The translations under genes and the position numbers were made by a program. This document shows, piece by piece, positions 1 through 13,500 of a stretch of DNA of 64,000 nucleotides. Position 1 is the stretch's first letter; every line of letters starts with the position of its first letter. The notes beneath the pieces were generated by a model. It was given only the letters and a program-made list of their open reading frames with translations, ran no database searches and was not told where the DNA came from. The stretch is from Escarpia spicata (taxonomy: Eukaryota; Annelida; Polychaeta; Sabellida; Siboglinidae): NCBI GenBank assembly GCA_963995525.1, contig OZ023205.1:40716879-40780878 (forward strand), written 5' to 3'.

Positions 1-3000
1 GTGCAATACATTGTTGTTTTTTCTTGTGAGTTTTCTGTAAATATTGTTTATTGTAATCTTGTAAATTCTGAAACTGTCTCAGCAGCATCTTATATGTACT
101 AGTGAACCAGTAATACATTGTTATGTTTTTTAAGAGTACTGTCAATATTGACAGCTCTATAGTTATCAATATTTACCAATGTTCTCTAACTGTCCTTAGT
201 GAGTGATGCCTTCAGTTGTTATTTTTGGATCACAGAAATATGTGTAATCTTGTAAAGATTTCTCAGGACTTGTGTAGTATCTAAACCAGTGAATACAGTA
301 TTCTCAATACGGTGTACTTCATTAAGTACTGGTGTCAAGTGATCATGTCACTCTGACATGATCATTAATTTTGCATTATAACTGGCTATGTCATCATGAC
401 TTGAACACTTAAGTATCCTTGCCATGTGTAAACACTTACCCAGATTTGAAGAAGTGGTCTATTTGTAACTACAGGAATGAAATCAGCTGAACTGCTCAGT
501 CTCAAACATAGAAGCCTTCATTTTGATGACACGGCACACATTTATTGTTTACGTCATGTCATGTCAAAGCCAGATGTATTCATGAGAAATTCTTGGAATA
601 TGCCAAACAAATCTTAAAAACCACACCACATTCTGTGACATTGTTTCAGTAAACTTGGGAAGCTTATCAATTAGTGAAAAGGCTTACAAACAGAGGATTC
701 AGTAACAGAAATTCCTCATAGCTCTGCAAGTTAAAAGTCTGTTAACATCAGGAGGAAAAAAGTTTGTGAATTTGAGTGTCACTGCAGGCCTGCTGTAAAT
801 AAACTGTTGTTGAGAGTGACAGGTCGGTGATAACAGGCGGGTATTGGCCTGGAAACAAGAGTCAGAGTGTCTGTCGACATTCCATTGTGTGTGTGTTTTG
901 ATGGAAAGTGGCAGCAGGGAGAAGGAATGTATTGTGTGCAAGGGTGCACCAAGGCATCACTGATAATGGTCTGCCCTTGTTCTTACTGGCCCATTGTGCA
1001 GCAAGGTGACCGCTTCTGTTTGTGGATAACAACAGACATTTAGTATTTGTTTGATAAGAGCACAACAAGGGGCCATAGTTTATAGTGGTGTTGTGGTTCC
1101 TGTAGCATCTGTAGAATGTGTTGCCATGACCTATCCCAGATGAGCCTCCGAATGAATACGGTACATGGACACAAGGAATATAACAACATTGTCGAAACAC
1201 CTGACCAGTGCATATTTGTCATGAAAATGAGTGAATATCCATAACTTTGTTGATGCTGTAAACCAAGTCAAAGGATTAGTGATATTGGCACAGATATGAA
1301 ATTATTCAAACACAAAATGCAAATTATAATTCAAAAGCACCACTTTATAGAGACTGGCCAGATGGCAGCAGTTGTAAATCTGTCCTTTTATGTTGATATT
1401 TCATGAAAAAACTGGCACAAATTAATTTAATCAGCCAACGCCATACATTATAGATGTGTGCTCAAACAGAATGCTAAAGTAACGGCCGGAAACCAGACCA
1501 TCATAGACACAGACAGATGGCACGCCACATACATGCATCTGTGTGTGTGTGTGTGTGTCCGTGCATGACGGGCTGATATTGGTAACAGGATCCTGCACAG
1601 AACACAATAGGGAAGATGATCTATATCTCCCCAAGCAATCTGCAGCTGTTTATGGCACTCCTTAAACACCCTCTTCTGAGTGGGGTTTATAAAGCCACCC
1701 CTGAATACACCCCATGTAGAAGTTTACTTACGTGTGATGCCCTTGCATGATGCCCTTGCCCGCTGCTGACTTGGTCCTTCAACAAGTCACAAGTGCAACA
1801 AAGACAGAAATACACACCTCGCAGCTGTGTCATCAAACCAAGTCACGAGACTGACACCAATTTCCCAGGTCACATCAAATGTGTGTCACAGATTTGAATG
1901 TTTACCAAGCAGTGAATTGATATTTATTGTGATTCTAAAAGAAAGATGGTGGTAATGATTAAAGGCATTATGTATTAATGGTTCGTATCATATCAGTTTT
2001 ATAAGTTTATCCTATTGAGATTTGTCTATCATAATGTTTTATTAGTATTTCATGTTGATTCTACTCAGGATTGTCGCTTGTGTGAAATGATTACAAGTTT
2101 GTAAACTACGGGAAAAGTTTAGTTTGAGGTATTACCCGGTATTGTTACTAATTCATCTGTTATAACTTTGAGTCACTGGTTGGCCACTAGGTTGAAAGGA
2201 GGCGAGGTGGTGTGACTGCGTTTATTCTCCCTGTTTCGCCCCACTGGGGTACAGAAAGTTCCAGCTATGTTGTCACATCGCATTCTCTCCCATCTGCTAG
2301 GTAGTCTGGAGTGCAGTCATCCGGAGTAATCCATAGCCTCCAACCAGCCACATCTGAAGTATGGTGTATGGTCTCATCTCAGCTCACTTGGATGGTGGAC
2401 ACGTTTTCTTGTCTTATATTTCACAGATCTGACAGATAAAAAACTTACTGTATCTATGTTTTTTCACTCTGAAACCACATTTTGAAGGTGACTTGTTAAA
2501 ATTCCACCCTAATGCACACGTTCATTTTGCGATGTTCTCGATAGTAATATTATGAGGAACAACTCACTGAATGGCTGTCAAATACCCCTAGGGCAGAGTT
2601 CAGGTGACATTGTGAGACTCAAAGCTACAGTTACATTGTAGCGGTAAACAGCATTGGCTGCTTTTAGGCTCTGTTAAAGTAGAGACATTAGCCTTATCTG
2701 TGCATCTACCTGTTAGTGACAGTGTCTGTCAGATGGAGGCATCTACACAGTACCACACATGGTTATATTGTGCTGAATCTGTGTCAGTGGACAGCCATTC
2801 ACACGGACACATCATGCCACTGATCTGTCTCCTTGCTCTGTCATCAATCAAACTTTGTGCTGATGTCAGGTGATGGTAAGATGAGATTTAGGACTGGTAT
2901 TTCCCCTGACCATTTTTCTCATTATGTTTTCCACCTTGGACTGATTATTTGTATTATGTCTAATTATTATTAATTTTATAAGTATTAATTGGACAGTTGA

Positions 3001-4330
3001 TTAATTATATTTTTTTGCAATTCTGTATTGCTACAACTACATGTAACACCTGGTTCATCATTTACATATTAACACTTACATATATTTATTAATCAGTAAA
3101 GAAATATTAAGTGATATGTCCTTGACAGTTAATGTACATTCATTTTAGTTTGGGGGACATCTGGGGGGGATATGTCTGGGTGATATGTCCTGGGGGTGTT
3201 TCCATAGTCTTTACCCTAGCAAGGGATGACATCTAATGCTTGTGGGAAGGTCCTCTGAGCTTCCCTTGGGGTTGCTCCCATCTCCGGGCATCCGGTGACA
3301 AATATTACCCCTTGTGCACTTGTTTTTTGTATTTATAGCAAGCCGGAGTGATCCACAGTTGGCTGTATGGGAGCGAGGTAGTGTCCCTGTTTTCTCCCAG
3401 GCCCATATGTTTTTCCTGTACTCTGGTAGGAGCGATTTTTTTCCCGGCTTCATACTTGTCCTGCAGGTGCAAAGTGGGCTGGAACTTGGGAAGCTGCAAT
3501 GGGAGGGTGACTCATGGGACAGCTGGGTGCGGAAAACATGTAGACCGCTTGAGGTTGTTGGAAAGAAAGCAGTGGAAAAAATGGCGGACAAAAAGAAACA
3601 AGAAGAAATAGTGAACAAAACGAGGGTTTTTTAGATTGTTTTTATTAATTTGGATATTATAGAAGTACTTCTGTGATAAAACATTGTGTTCCTTGTTAAA
3701 GGTACATATATACCATTTAGAAATCAATTCTTTAGAAGATTCTTTGCTGGTTCTTCTACTACTGTTAACTGGCAGGTTCCATTTTCGGTCATTATCGCCA
3801 ATGGGAATTTAGAGATTGAGATCCCGGCTCAGTGGTTCTATGTGAAATTGTGGCTGCACAATCAACCAACGATCTAGTTTTCTTGCTTGGTGCGAGTAAA
3901 GAAATAGTTGCACAGACGAGTTAATTGCCTGTGTGGCTGGTGGTAGTTTTCCCCGCATACCGGGAGTTCTATTTCCTCGTAGCGACCAGCACAGACATTC
4001 TACACAACATTCATTAGTTACAAGTATTTCCTCAAAAACAACTTGTCCTGCAATTAGTGTATATCTCATGCAAACAGTGTATTTGGTTATTTAACGTTGC
4101 ACATTTTACTGAAAAATATCTAAACCACTAGAGTGGCAGTGAGTCACTGATGCATCCAAGGATGAATTGCGATATTTTTCTGCTGATACAATACTTGCAA
4201 ACATACTGGCCAAAGTTTGATCATGTTGAAACCATGCCAAAGTTGAGGCTTGGAAACCATTTTGAATCTACCCTTTTGTAATGTACTAAGTCAAATTCAA
4301 TAATTATGTAAGAAAGCTGCGTGCTTTGAA
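1..4330. other. Upstream DNA with no gene recognised
   Basis: I see no convincing coding exon in this stretch. Short open frames on both strands carry no motif I recognise. The missing first coding exon of the kinase at 7316 should end in an LGR-like motif followed by GT; I looked for that here and did not find it. A (GT)9 run sits near 1540-1558. At 3574-3634 there is a well-placed start (a lysine-rich 17-residue frame beginning MADKKKQEE) with no support beyond its context. Confidence 0.5.
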
Positions 4331-4999
4331 CATGTCACAGTGGAGATGGTACTAGTGATACGTCAGTGGGTGGGACTAAAAACATGTCACAGTGGAGACG
4401 GTACTAGTGATACGTCAGTGGATGGGATAAAAAACATGTCACAGTGGAGACGGTACTAGTGATACGTCAGTGGATGTGACTAAAAACATGTCACAGTGGA
4501 GACGGTACTAGTGATACGTCAGTGGGTGGGACTAAAAACATGTCACAGTGGAGACGGTACTAGTGATACGTCAGTGGGTGGGACTAAAAACATGTCACAG
4601 TGGAGACGGTACTAGTGATACGTCAGTGGGTGGGACTAAAAACATGTCACAGTGGAGACGGTACTAGTGATACGTCAGTGGGTGGGACTAAAAACATGTC
4701 ACAGTGGAGACGGTACTAGTGATACGTCAGTGGATGGGACTAAAAACATGTCACAGTGGAGACAGTACTAGTGATACGTCAGTGGGTGGGACTAAAAACA
4801 TGTCACAGTGGAGAAGGTACTAGTGATATGTCAGTGGATGGGACTAAAAACATGTCACAGTGGAGACGGTACTAGTGATACGTCAGTGGATGGGACTAAA
4901 AACATGTCACAGTGGAGACGGTACTAGTGATACGTCAGTGGGTGGGACTAAAAACATGTCACAGTGGAGACGGTACTAGTGATACGTCAGTGGGACTAA
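4331..4999. repeat. 52-bp minisatellite, about 13 copies
   Basis: The unit begins CATGTCACAGTGGAGACGGT and recurs exactly every 52 bp at 4331, 4383, 4435, 4487, 4539, 4591, 4643, 4695, 4747, 4799, 4851, 4903 and 4955. Units differ by only a few substitutions (for example GGGTGGGAC against GGATGGGAC), so the array is young or homogenised. Each unit carries the palindrome ACTAGT and the CRE-like half-site TACGTCAG. The last unit loses GGGT near 4993. It lies about 2.3 kb upstream of the first kinase exon seen. Confidence 0.97.
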
Positions 5000-6640
5000 A
5001 AACAGTTAACTACTACTGTTTGTCATGGCTCATGAACATTGTTTTCTCAGTATTTAGACATTTCCATATGAATAAAGCCAGTTATTCAGCATTACTAATT
5101 ATTTTCTTTAAAGTTACATATCACGATACATATCACATTGTGACACAAATATCAGAATGTGTATCATATCTTAGTGTAGTTTACAGTTGCCGCCCTATAC
5201 ACTACTACATTGGACTTCCGTGCACTGATTGAGCCACGGATGCTAGCGTGACCACGTTGATGATAACGCTTCAGAATGAACATGTGCATCGTGGGAACTT
5301 CATTGATAATATCTGTGTTAATTGAGTTTATTCTCTAAATAAAACCCCAACATGGGTGCACAATGGCAGGGCATCAGACCCTGAAGTTTCTGCTCTGGCA
5401 TTTGAAGTTGTTAGTTTGATTGAGTCGGTTTCTGCTTAGCTGCACAGATATGTATCCGGCGATGGACATTAGGAATGTGCATTATGTCTATCTGTGAGGA
5501 TCGGTACAATAGAACTTGATATACATATATATATATATATATATATACTACACGTATAGATCTATACAATACATGATGTTGTACATTGTGTTATCTGCTA
5601 ACCGAGGGTGAGTCACATTTCTGGCATACTTTATTTACTCTCACGACTGTTTGACAGACAAAGCATACTTGTAGACAAGTAGACAAAGGTTTTATTGATT
5701 TCTCTTTTTGCATATTTCAGAGTAATTTTACCGTTTGTGACGTTTGAGTGCTTTTAGATAAAAAGATAAATTGGCTGTGAAATACCAAAAAAGACAAATC
5801 ATTCGAAAAACCTGTGTGATGTTTAACTTCACAAAAGATTTCCAGGTAATATCCCACTTCTAATATTATGCAATGTTATCCTCAGTATGTTTAGGGCTTT
5901 TATGTTTGGTTTACTTATGGTCCATTAAATCATTTCTGGTCCATTACCGTAATAACTGGTTCATCAATTTCTTGAGAAGTTTGAGTGTCTCATGCGATGC
6001 TCCACAAGTCCTGTCTTTCTTTTGTCTGTGACAAAGCGTGGTTGTGATTTATGAATGAAACAACAGTTAGTTGTGACTGAATGCATTAGACAATACACAA
6101 CAAAGGGCTTGTGACATTTTATCTCTTGCAAAAGTGTCAACCCATAGATGCCGCTTCGTGACAATTCTTCTGGGGGAACAATGGAGATTGTCACTGATAG
6201 TGCAGCCATTGGGGTAGTGGCTGATGGTTTGTTATCAAGTAACATCCACCCTGGGAAGGAGGTGTTGAACATGGTTGTAACGACACCCTTCTGTGGCCAT
6301 TGCTTTGTTTTATGGTGATTTGTCATGTGATTGTCACAGTGACAGCTGGTGTGACAGACCATGGTTGACTGACATTTGTCTTAGCCCTATAGTACCTGCC
6401 CATACACAAATGTGCCAATGATGCATCATTACTACATAGAAACTATGGTTCAGTTAAACTTTAAAGGTAGCCTAGTTAGACAAGTTTGTTTTGGTCAACT
6501 ACGATTACCTTTTTTAGTCTATACAATGCATGCATAAAACATGCAATACAAAAGTAAAAATACAATAAATAACAAAATAATAAAAAGATAACATTACAAA
6601 TGTACATGATGAATTTTTGATATTTGTCAGTGCATTGTCT
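5000..6640. other. Non-coding stretch between the two 52-bp minisatellites
   Basis: No gene is seen. A TA dinucleotide run is present at about 5525-5547. The open frames here, including a 132-codon minus-strand frame at 5964-6362, have no recognisable domain and look like chance frames. Confidence 0.5.
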
Positions 6641-6650
6641 GTTTATTGAG

Positions 6651-7315
6651 AGAGGCAAGTTTGCGATGGTCTAGCTATAACTCTGTGTATCTATCTGTTG
6701 ACAGAGATAAATTTGCTGTGGTCAAGATCTCTATATCTCTGTGTGTCTACCGGGCATATGTTTGTAGAGGTCAAGCTATAACTCTGTGAATCTATCTATT
6801 GACAGATGCACATTTGCTGTAGTCATCCTATAACACTGTGAATCTATGTGTTGACAGAGGCAAGTTTGCTGTGGTCAAACTATAACCATGTGTATCTATT
6901 TGTTGACAGAGGCAAGTTTGCTGTGGTCAAACTATAACCATGTGTATCTATTTGTTGACAGAGGCAAGTTTGCTGTGGTCAAACTATAACCATGTGTATC
7001 TATTTGTTGACAGAGGCAAGTTTGCTGTGGTCAAACTATAACCATGTGTATCTATTTGTTGACAGAGGCAAGTTTGCTGTAGTCAAACTATAACCATGTG
7101 TATCTATTTGTTGACAGAGGCAAGTTTGCTGTAGTCAAACTATAACCATGTGTATCTATTTGTTGACAGAGGCAAGTTTGCTGTGGTCAAACTATAACCA
7201 TGTGTATGTGTTGACAGAGGCAAGTTTGCTGTGGTCAAACTATAACCATGTGTATGTGTTGACAGAGGCAAGTTTGCTGTGGTCAAACTATAACCATGTG
7301 TCTGTGTGTTGACAG
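6651..7315 (+). repeat. Minisatellite made of copies of an intron-exon junction
   Basis: Thirteen or so tandem units run directly into the first kinase exon seen. Units start TTGACAGAGGCAAGTTTGC at about 6851, 6903, 6955, 7007, 7059, 7111 and 7163 (52-bp spacing), then 7211 and 7259 (48-bp), and finally the real junction at 7309; older, diverged units extend back to about 6651. Each unit repeats the 3' splice site GACAG and the first seven codons of the exon (GKFAVVK), then reads CTA TAA. Differences from the real exon within those codons (GCT/GCG, GTC/GTG, AAA/AAG) are all third-position and silent. The array therefore offers many decoy acceptors just before the true one. Confidence 0.95.
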
Positions 7316-7528
7316 AGGCAAGTTTGCGGTGGTGAAGCGATGTCAGCACAAATCGAGCGGGCTGGAGTACGCGGCCAAGTTCCTGCGGAAGCGACGGAAG
7401 GGTAAAGACTGTAGACACGAGGTCCTGCAGGAGATCAGTATGCTCGAGGTGGCACTCAGTCATCCACGACTCATCGACATGGTTGAGGTGTTTGAAACCA
7501 CCCATGAACTCATCATTGTCACCGAATA
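7316..7528 (+). CDS. STK17: STK17 exon: glycine loop to hinge
   Basis: Acceptor GACAG ends at 7315 and donor GTGAGT starts at 7529. The exon carries the end of the glycine-rich loop, the catalytic lysine in EYAAKFLRKRRKG, the C-helix region (EVLQEISMLEVA) and the strand before the hinge (ELIIVTE). It ends in phase 2 with TA, completed to Tyr by the next exon, giving EYAAGGE across the junction as in vertebrate STK17. The preceding acceptor is the last of a series of near-identical decoys. Confidence 0.93.
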
Positions 7529-10500
7529 GTGAGTCTTCATTCATACAGTTCGACCGCAGAGTCCGGGCTTTGTTTTTATGAACAGTTTATGTATCTGATA
7601 TCAAAATGTGTAATGTTTTTTTATAGATCTAGACACTTTGTGTTTTCTTTTCGGGGAATCGGATCAGTGGATGTTTGCATTGTAACGACCTTGTTTCAAG
7701 AGCTGATTGATCTGGATCAAGATAATTTTGTTAGAAAATTCTTTAGTGCACGCATAGAGCAGTGTAAGCATGTTATAGTGAAGGCGTGTTACACGTTATA
7801 GTTCCACATGACCTGTGTTCGTTCAACCACGACCTGTGTTCATTTATCCATGATGTGTGTTCAGTGAGCCGTGACCTGATATCAGGTGAATCATGGAGCT
7901 GTTGGAGTGGAGCTCAGGGGAGAACATGCCCGTCTTATCAGACGCCGCCTCTGGGTAGCAGGAAGCAGCGGTCGCTTTGATTTCATTCCTCAATCCGGGG
8001 GCAGTTAACTGTAAACACCCACAAATCAAAAACTTTTGAATCCACTTGTTTAGGGTGTTGTTTTTTGCAAACGTGACTAAATGTGACATGTTGAAATATC
8101 AGTATAACAATAGGTAAAATAGATTCAACAATGAAGTTATCTTTAAAGAACTTACCTTCGGGAATTTTATGGTAATGGTTGCGTGTTATTGTTTGACATT
8201 TCTGCCAGAATTTTTATTACAACGTAAAAAGTACGTAAAATGTTAACATTATAACATAAACCAGATGGCATGAGTTGTGGCACCCAAACAATTTTTTTTG
8301 TAATTTTTAAAACCAGATCTAGCAAAAGTGCTGCCCCAGGATGTTGAATTTCCTGGAGAAAGTGGTCAGAGTTTAGTCCAGTGTTGATGTTTGCAGTGCG
8401 GCCGGTGGTGAGCTCTTCAGACACATGATACTGGAGGACAGATTCGAGGAGAAAGACGTCATTCGGCTGATGAGGCAGATTCTCGATGGACTCATCTTTC
8501 TGCATGATCGAAGCATTGTTCACCTAGACATCAAGGTAAGGAGCGCCGTATGTGTCTGTAGATATCCTTGTATGTGCTACTGCAAGGTACACACTGGTCT
8601 GTATGTTAAGATGCAACATGATTGTCTTCAGATACCGCAGAGACCTGACTTGTGTGTGTCTGTCTCTGCACTGGTGTGATCACTTCAGAATGAGCACTGC
8701 CTTGAACGGTGACATTTCAAAAAAGATCTGAACAATGGAGACTTTTAAAGACAGTAATGAACAGTCAGTTTGGAGCAGTCGTGACATTTGGTGAATGTCC
8801 CGATCAGTGACTTTTATGGACAGTTCTGAATGGTGACATTTGGTGATGATCGTGAATGAATTTGGGGATAATCTTGAACTGGAACTTTCAAGGACAGTCC
8901 TGTGATATTTGAGGAATTTTCTGAGTGGTTGCACAGTTCTGAATTGTCAGATATGCACAGATCAGTTACATAACACTAAGAGTCTCCACAGAGACCAGAG
9001 GGTAGGGTAGCGGAAAGGGGAGGGGCTAGGGTGTACCAGTTACGTAAATGCAGCAGTCAGCCTGACAACTTTGTGGTGTGCCTATGAATAAACCAGAGCC
9101 TTACTTCTTTGCTACTGAATGCCTGGCAGGGAGGGATGGGTTGAAAGCGATACCCTCAGCCCTTTGAAGTCGCCCCCAAAATGCTAGCTTCCTTGCAGCA
9201 AGGATTCGACGGGTCACTGACACAGTCCTCCCAGCATATTCCCAGGATCGCTCCCAGCAGATGTCCCTCTGAATGAACAGGGTGAAATGACAAGCAAAAG
9301 AACCCCTCCATCAAAACCCCTCCCGCTGTGAAAGTGTGGGTCAAGTGATATAAGATAGCCCCAGTCGACTTTATGGCCCTTGTATATGAAATGGTGCATG
9401 TTTAGGTAATGGAATTCAGTGATTAGATGGCAATATACTTAGTCTGAACTGCATCAGCGCGACAGGCCCAGATTGCATGCGAAGTTGCCAGCGTAGGGTG
9501 CGCTAACTAAAGAATTGCTTTTTAAAGTGACCCTGATGAAGATTGACAGTTGCGTAGAGTTGAATTACGGCCTGCTTTCTGCACGTGTTGTTGGCAGTAA
9601 GCAGGCGGAATACTGCCATCGCCTCAATTCGTCTGCACCGGCTCTGATCATCCATCTGAAGCTTTTAATTCACTTTGATTTATGAAAGTGATAAACAGCA
9701 ATTATTTTCTTCCTCAGAACCGCGGGTCAGAGTAGTTTAAGTACAGTTAATATTGAGGACAATCGCAGATTAACGGGGACCAACATTATTAGTAAGGCCA
9801 ATTTGTGTGCAGTGCGAGCTGAGATTAAATAACAGTTGGAACTCAGGTGGCTAGGGTCATTAAGATGATGTTTTACTAAAACTACAAGTGCACTAACCTT
9901 CATGTTGTGGATGACCTAACTTTTTTCTGCCTTTTGTTATTTGTCATCAGTCAATCTCACGTAAAATTGAACAGAAATTGTCTGGGTTTTTCTGTAATAT
10001 TTTTCTGCCTTGTGATTTGTTTTGTAAATCCACATGGTGGTACGTAACATAACTGTATATTGTGGCAAATATATCTTTGAGATTTGAAATGGTAAATCAA
10101 TGAACACTTTTATATCAGACTACATAATATATGTGTTTGCATACTGACAAAATTAAGTTTTATGAAGAAAAAAAATTTGCCAACTATTGTTTGATGAGTG
10201 ACTGGCTTTACTTAAGGGGGGTACAACATGTTGGGGTGTAGGGTTACCAGGGTGCATCCACCAGAGGTAGACATGGACAGGGGGTGAACCAAACAAAGAA
10301 CCCCAGCTGAACCTACTAACCCTGCCCTGACTGAGGGTAACTGGTGGAGTTTGTTTACACACTGCTAGTGTATGGCCCAGTTTGTCCAGAGACAGCTGTC
10401 TTTGATTCTCACCCTGTCAGGGAAACTACAATCTGCTAGCCCCCAAGCTGTGCTTGTTAGACCACACTCTCACTGAGAGGTGGCACAACAACAACGTCTC

Positions 10501-13500
10501 ACTGGCCAGTCAGTTGCCAGCGCCTGGACCCACCTGTTTCACCTGGGCGAACTGGTCAAACTGCTCACGACTTGGAATTGCAAACCGATTAGCGACTGCC
10601 TATCCCATTGGTTTCAGTGTTTCACTGAGCAGGGTTCCTGAAGGTTTTAGCATGAAATAAATATCTTTATTTTATTTGTATGTATGTGTATGGACCACCC
10701 TCTGTGGGATTCTTTGTTTGTTGAGGGCAAATGTCCAGTAGGCAGACCCATATTAAGATTTAAAGATGTGGTCAAGAGAAATCTCAAAGACTACGGCAAA
10801 TAACCCTCTACGCTGGCAGACTGTTGCTGAGGATAAAGTCATCTGGTGTGCCTGTCTTACTGGTGGTTCAGCTAACAGCTTTGAAGCACACAAGACAAAT
10901 CAGGAAACCAGAAATCAAACCCAACCTACGCGATTGCAGCTACAGCAAGCATTGCCTCTCGAGACAAACTAGCTTCTAGTACTATGTGCTGTATTTAAGA
11001 AATGTACATCAGATGGGCATGTGTGTAGCTGTCCACTGCCTCTGACAAGTTGTAGAGAGTTGTCACTGGCTGCTGGGTTATTGGACCCCCACTACGTACC
11101 CCCTGGGTCATATTTCCAGACAACCTCAAACAGTGGGAATTTATTGAGCCAAGTGCAGTTTTAATGTGGGAGGTCCCCCAGTGTCCTGTCCTGGCACTGG
11201 AGGTCACTGCAGTTGGCATCACTGGGGATTCATTAGCCCTGATAAGGGTTTGATGAATTCCCCATTTGACCTACAGCTGCCCAGTGCAGCAGAATGTTAC
11301 AAAGAGTTGGGCCAGGGGAGTTGGATTTGAACCCAGAAAGAATAGGAGAGCAATCCAAGATAATTTATAGATTTTACAGATATTAGTGAAATGTTCATCA
11401 ATTTGGAAGAATAAAAAGAAAGAAGAAAGGTACACTCAATTTTAAAGTCACAATAATTTGGCAAATAGTTGTGGCCTTTTTGAGTGGGTCATTGATCACA
11501 CATACTCTTATGTAACAGTGTATTTATATGTAGTAAAATTATGTAAGATATGGATCATGTTTAGAGCTATTATCGATGTTTGCTTGGAAATCTTCCTGTA
11601 AAGACTGCGATGATGCTGTTGACAAAGGGTTGAGACTGACATGTGCTAGACCTGATGAAATGATCTGCTGTGGATACTGTATTATGGTGTATGTTTTTTG
11701 CTGGAGGTGGTGTCAATGTTCAGGGAGGCATGTCTCTTTGAAGGGCTATCAAATGAGCCCTCACACGATACAGCAGTCATCAGATGTGATCACTGGCAAC
11801 AGCTTCTATAATTTCAAATCCGCTTTCCCAGCAAAGTCTCTGTCCTACATGTATATCAAGGTTGTCCGCTGATTGCATGTTCTGTTGTCAACAACTTTCA
11901 CGTGAAAATAGAAAAAACCATCATAAAGTGCCTGAGAGTTTGTTTGTATGGGGACAGAGAATAATGTATGTCTCATTGTTATGAAGTACCCCAAGTGAAA
12001 CATTTGACTTTAGATCTGTTTTCAATGTATGCAAAATACTATGCATGCAAACAAACTTGCATGCATGCACACACACAATGCACACAAGTGTATGCACACG
12101 CGCATGCATGCACACACATCCACACACATATTCTGTTGTTCCCAAGATGCACCTTGCATGTTCCAATCATTGTGTTAAATATGAACAACCATACATTGTA
12201 CAGAGAAAGGACAATTTATTTTAGGAATATGTAGGAGGTTATCATTTGGTCGTTTATAGATCAAATCATTCTAGATGATTAGATTGGATGGAGTGATGTA
12301 GTAAGCATTGTTTATCAGTGAATGTTTCACTCTGTGTAGTCCAGACATATGAACCACGTTCCGCATGGATGCACACAGTCCAACTATTGTCCTCCAGTGC
12401 TTGAAGCACCGTTGTCTGACCACAGGCGACTATTTCATTTTCACCAACCGACAAACGCCGAGACTCCAACGCAGTCAGGCGACTTGCTGATCCGACAAAC
12501 GTTTTAATGTTTGTGCACAATGCGTCTTTGACTGACGGCAGTCACAGTTCGTCGAACACTGACAAATGTTGCCCTGTAGGGTGCTCGGTTACACCCAGTT
12601 ACAACAAAGCAGACTAGTTATTTATGTACAATCTCACTGCCGGTAATGGCAGTCATTGTAGAGATAGCAATGAGTTGGCTGGACAAAGATGCAGGAATTC
12701 ACCAGTACAAAGCCAGTCTTCCCACTGTCTGTGGAAGTCTGATAAGACTTCTATAACTGGTCACCGTTGAGTTGTCACTCAGTAGCAGTGGCATTCCACT
12801 CATAGCTGCTGTGAAGATATCTCTGTGACTTGTCTTTCAGTAGCAGCAGCATTCCACTGGATAGCTGCCTTGATGCTACCTCTGTAGTTGGTCTCTCAGT
12901 AGCAATAGCACAACACTAGATAGCTACACTGAAGCTATATATGTGGTTTGTCAAAGTAGCAACACCAACAAGATCATAACATTGTAACCACAATATATAC
13001 AGACTAGTCAGTTAATAGAATGTAGCCGACTGCTGGAAACAACTAGAAGAGCTACTCTTAAGCTACATTTGTAGTTGGTCTCTCAATAGCAATGTTCCGC
13101 ATTCCATGTATGTATCTCTTAGTAGCAGAAACATACCACAATGTAGCTACAGCTACCTGTGTAATTGCTCTGAAGCAAACAGGAAGTTGTGGTTATTCCT
13201 ACTCTACCTCGATCTTGTTCCTTGATTCCAAGCTGCCAGGCCTCTGGCAGTCCTAGGTGTGTATGTACATTACTAAACATCTCCCAATTTCTTCTCCATG
13301 TCTAGTTTCCAGCCAGAACACTGTTGGTTAATCCAGTTATGCTAACTTCAGGCCATGAATTTCCCCAACTTGAGGGCAAGACCTTGATTGTTGGTTTATT
13401 AGGGGCATAAGACACGACCAGTTTGGCCATGAACCATGTTGGCCAAGGCACAAAGACCAGTTGCATGGCATTGCAGTGAATAGTCATTTACCTTGTGAAA

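Noticed and set aside
3211..3634. A coding gene (135 codons minus, 106 codons plus)
   Set aside because: Both frames lack recognisable domains and overlap each other; the short Lys-rich frame from 3581 has a good start but no support.
4331..4999. Regular 52-bp spacing resembling a CRISPR array
   Set aside because: The whole unit is repeated without unique spacers and the DNA is eukaryotic; it is a minisatellite.
7163..7300. Additional real kinase exons in each minisatellite unit
   Set aside because: Each unit reads into TAA two codons after GKFAVVK and has no donor; they are copies of the junction, not exons.
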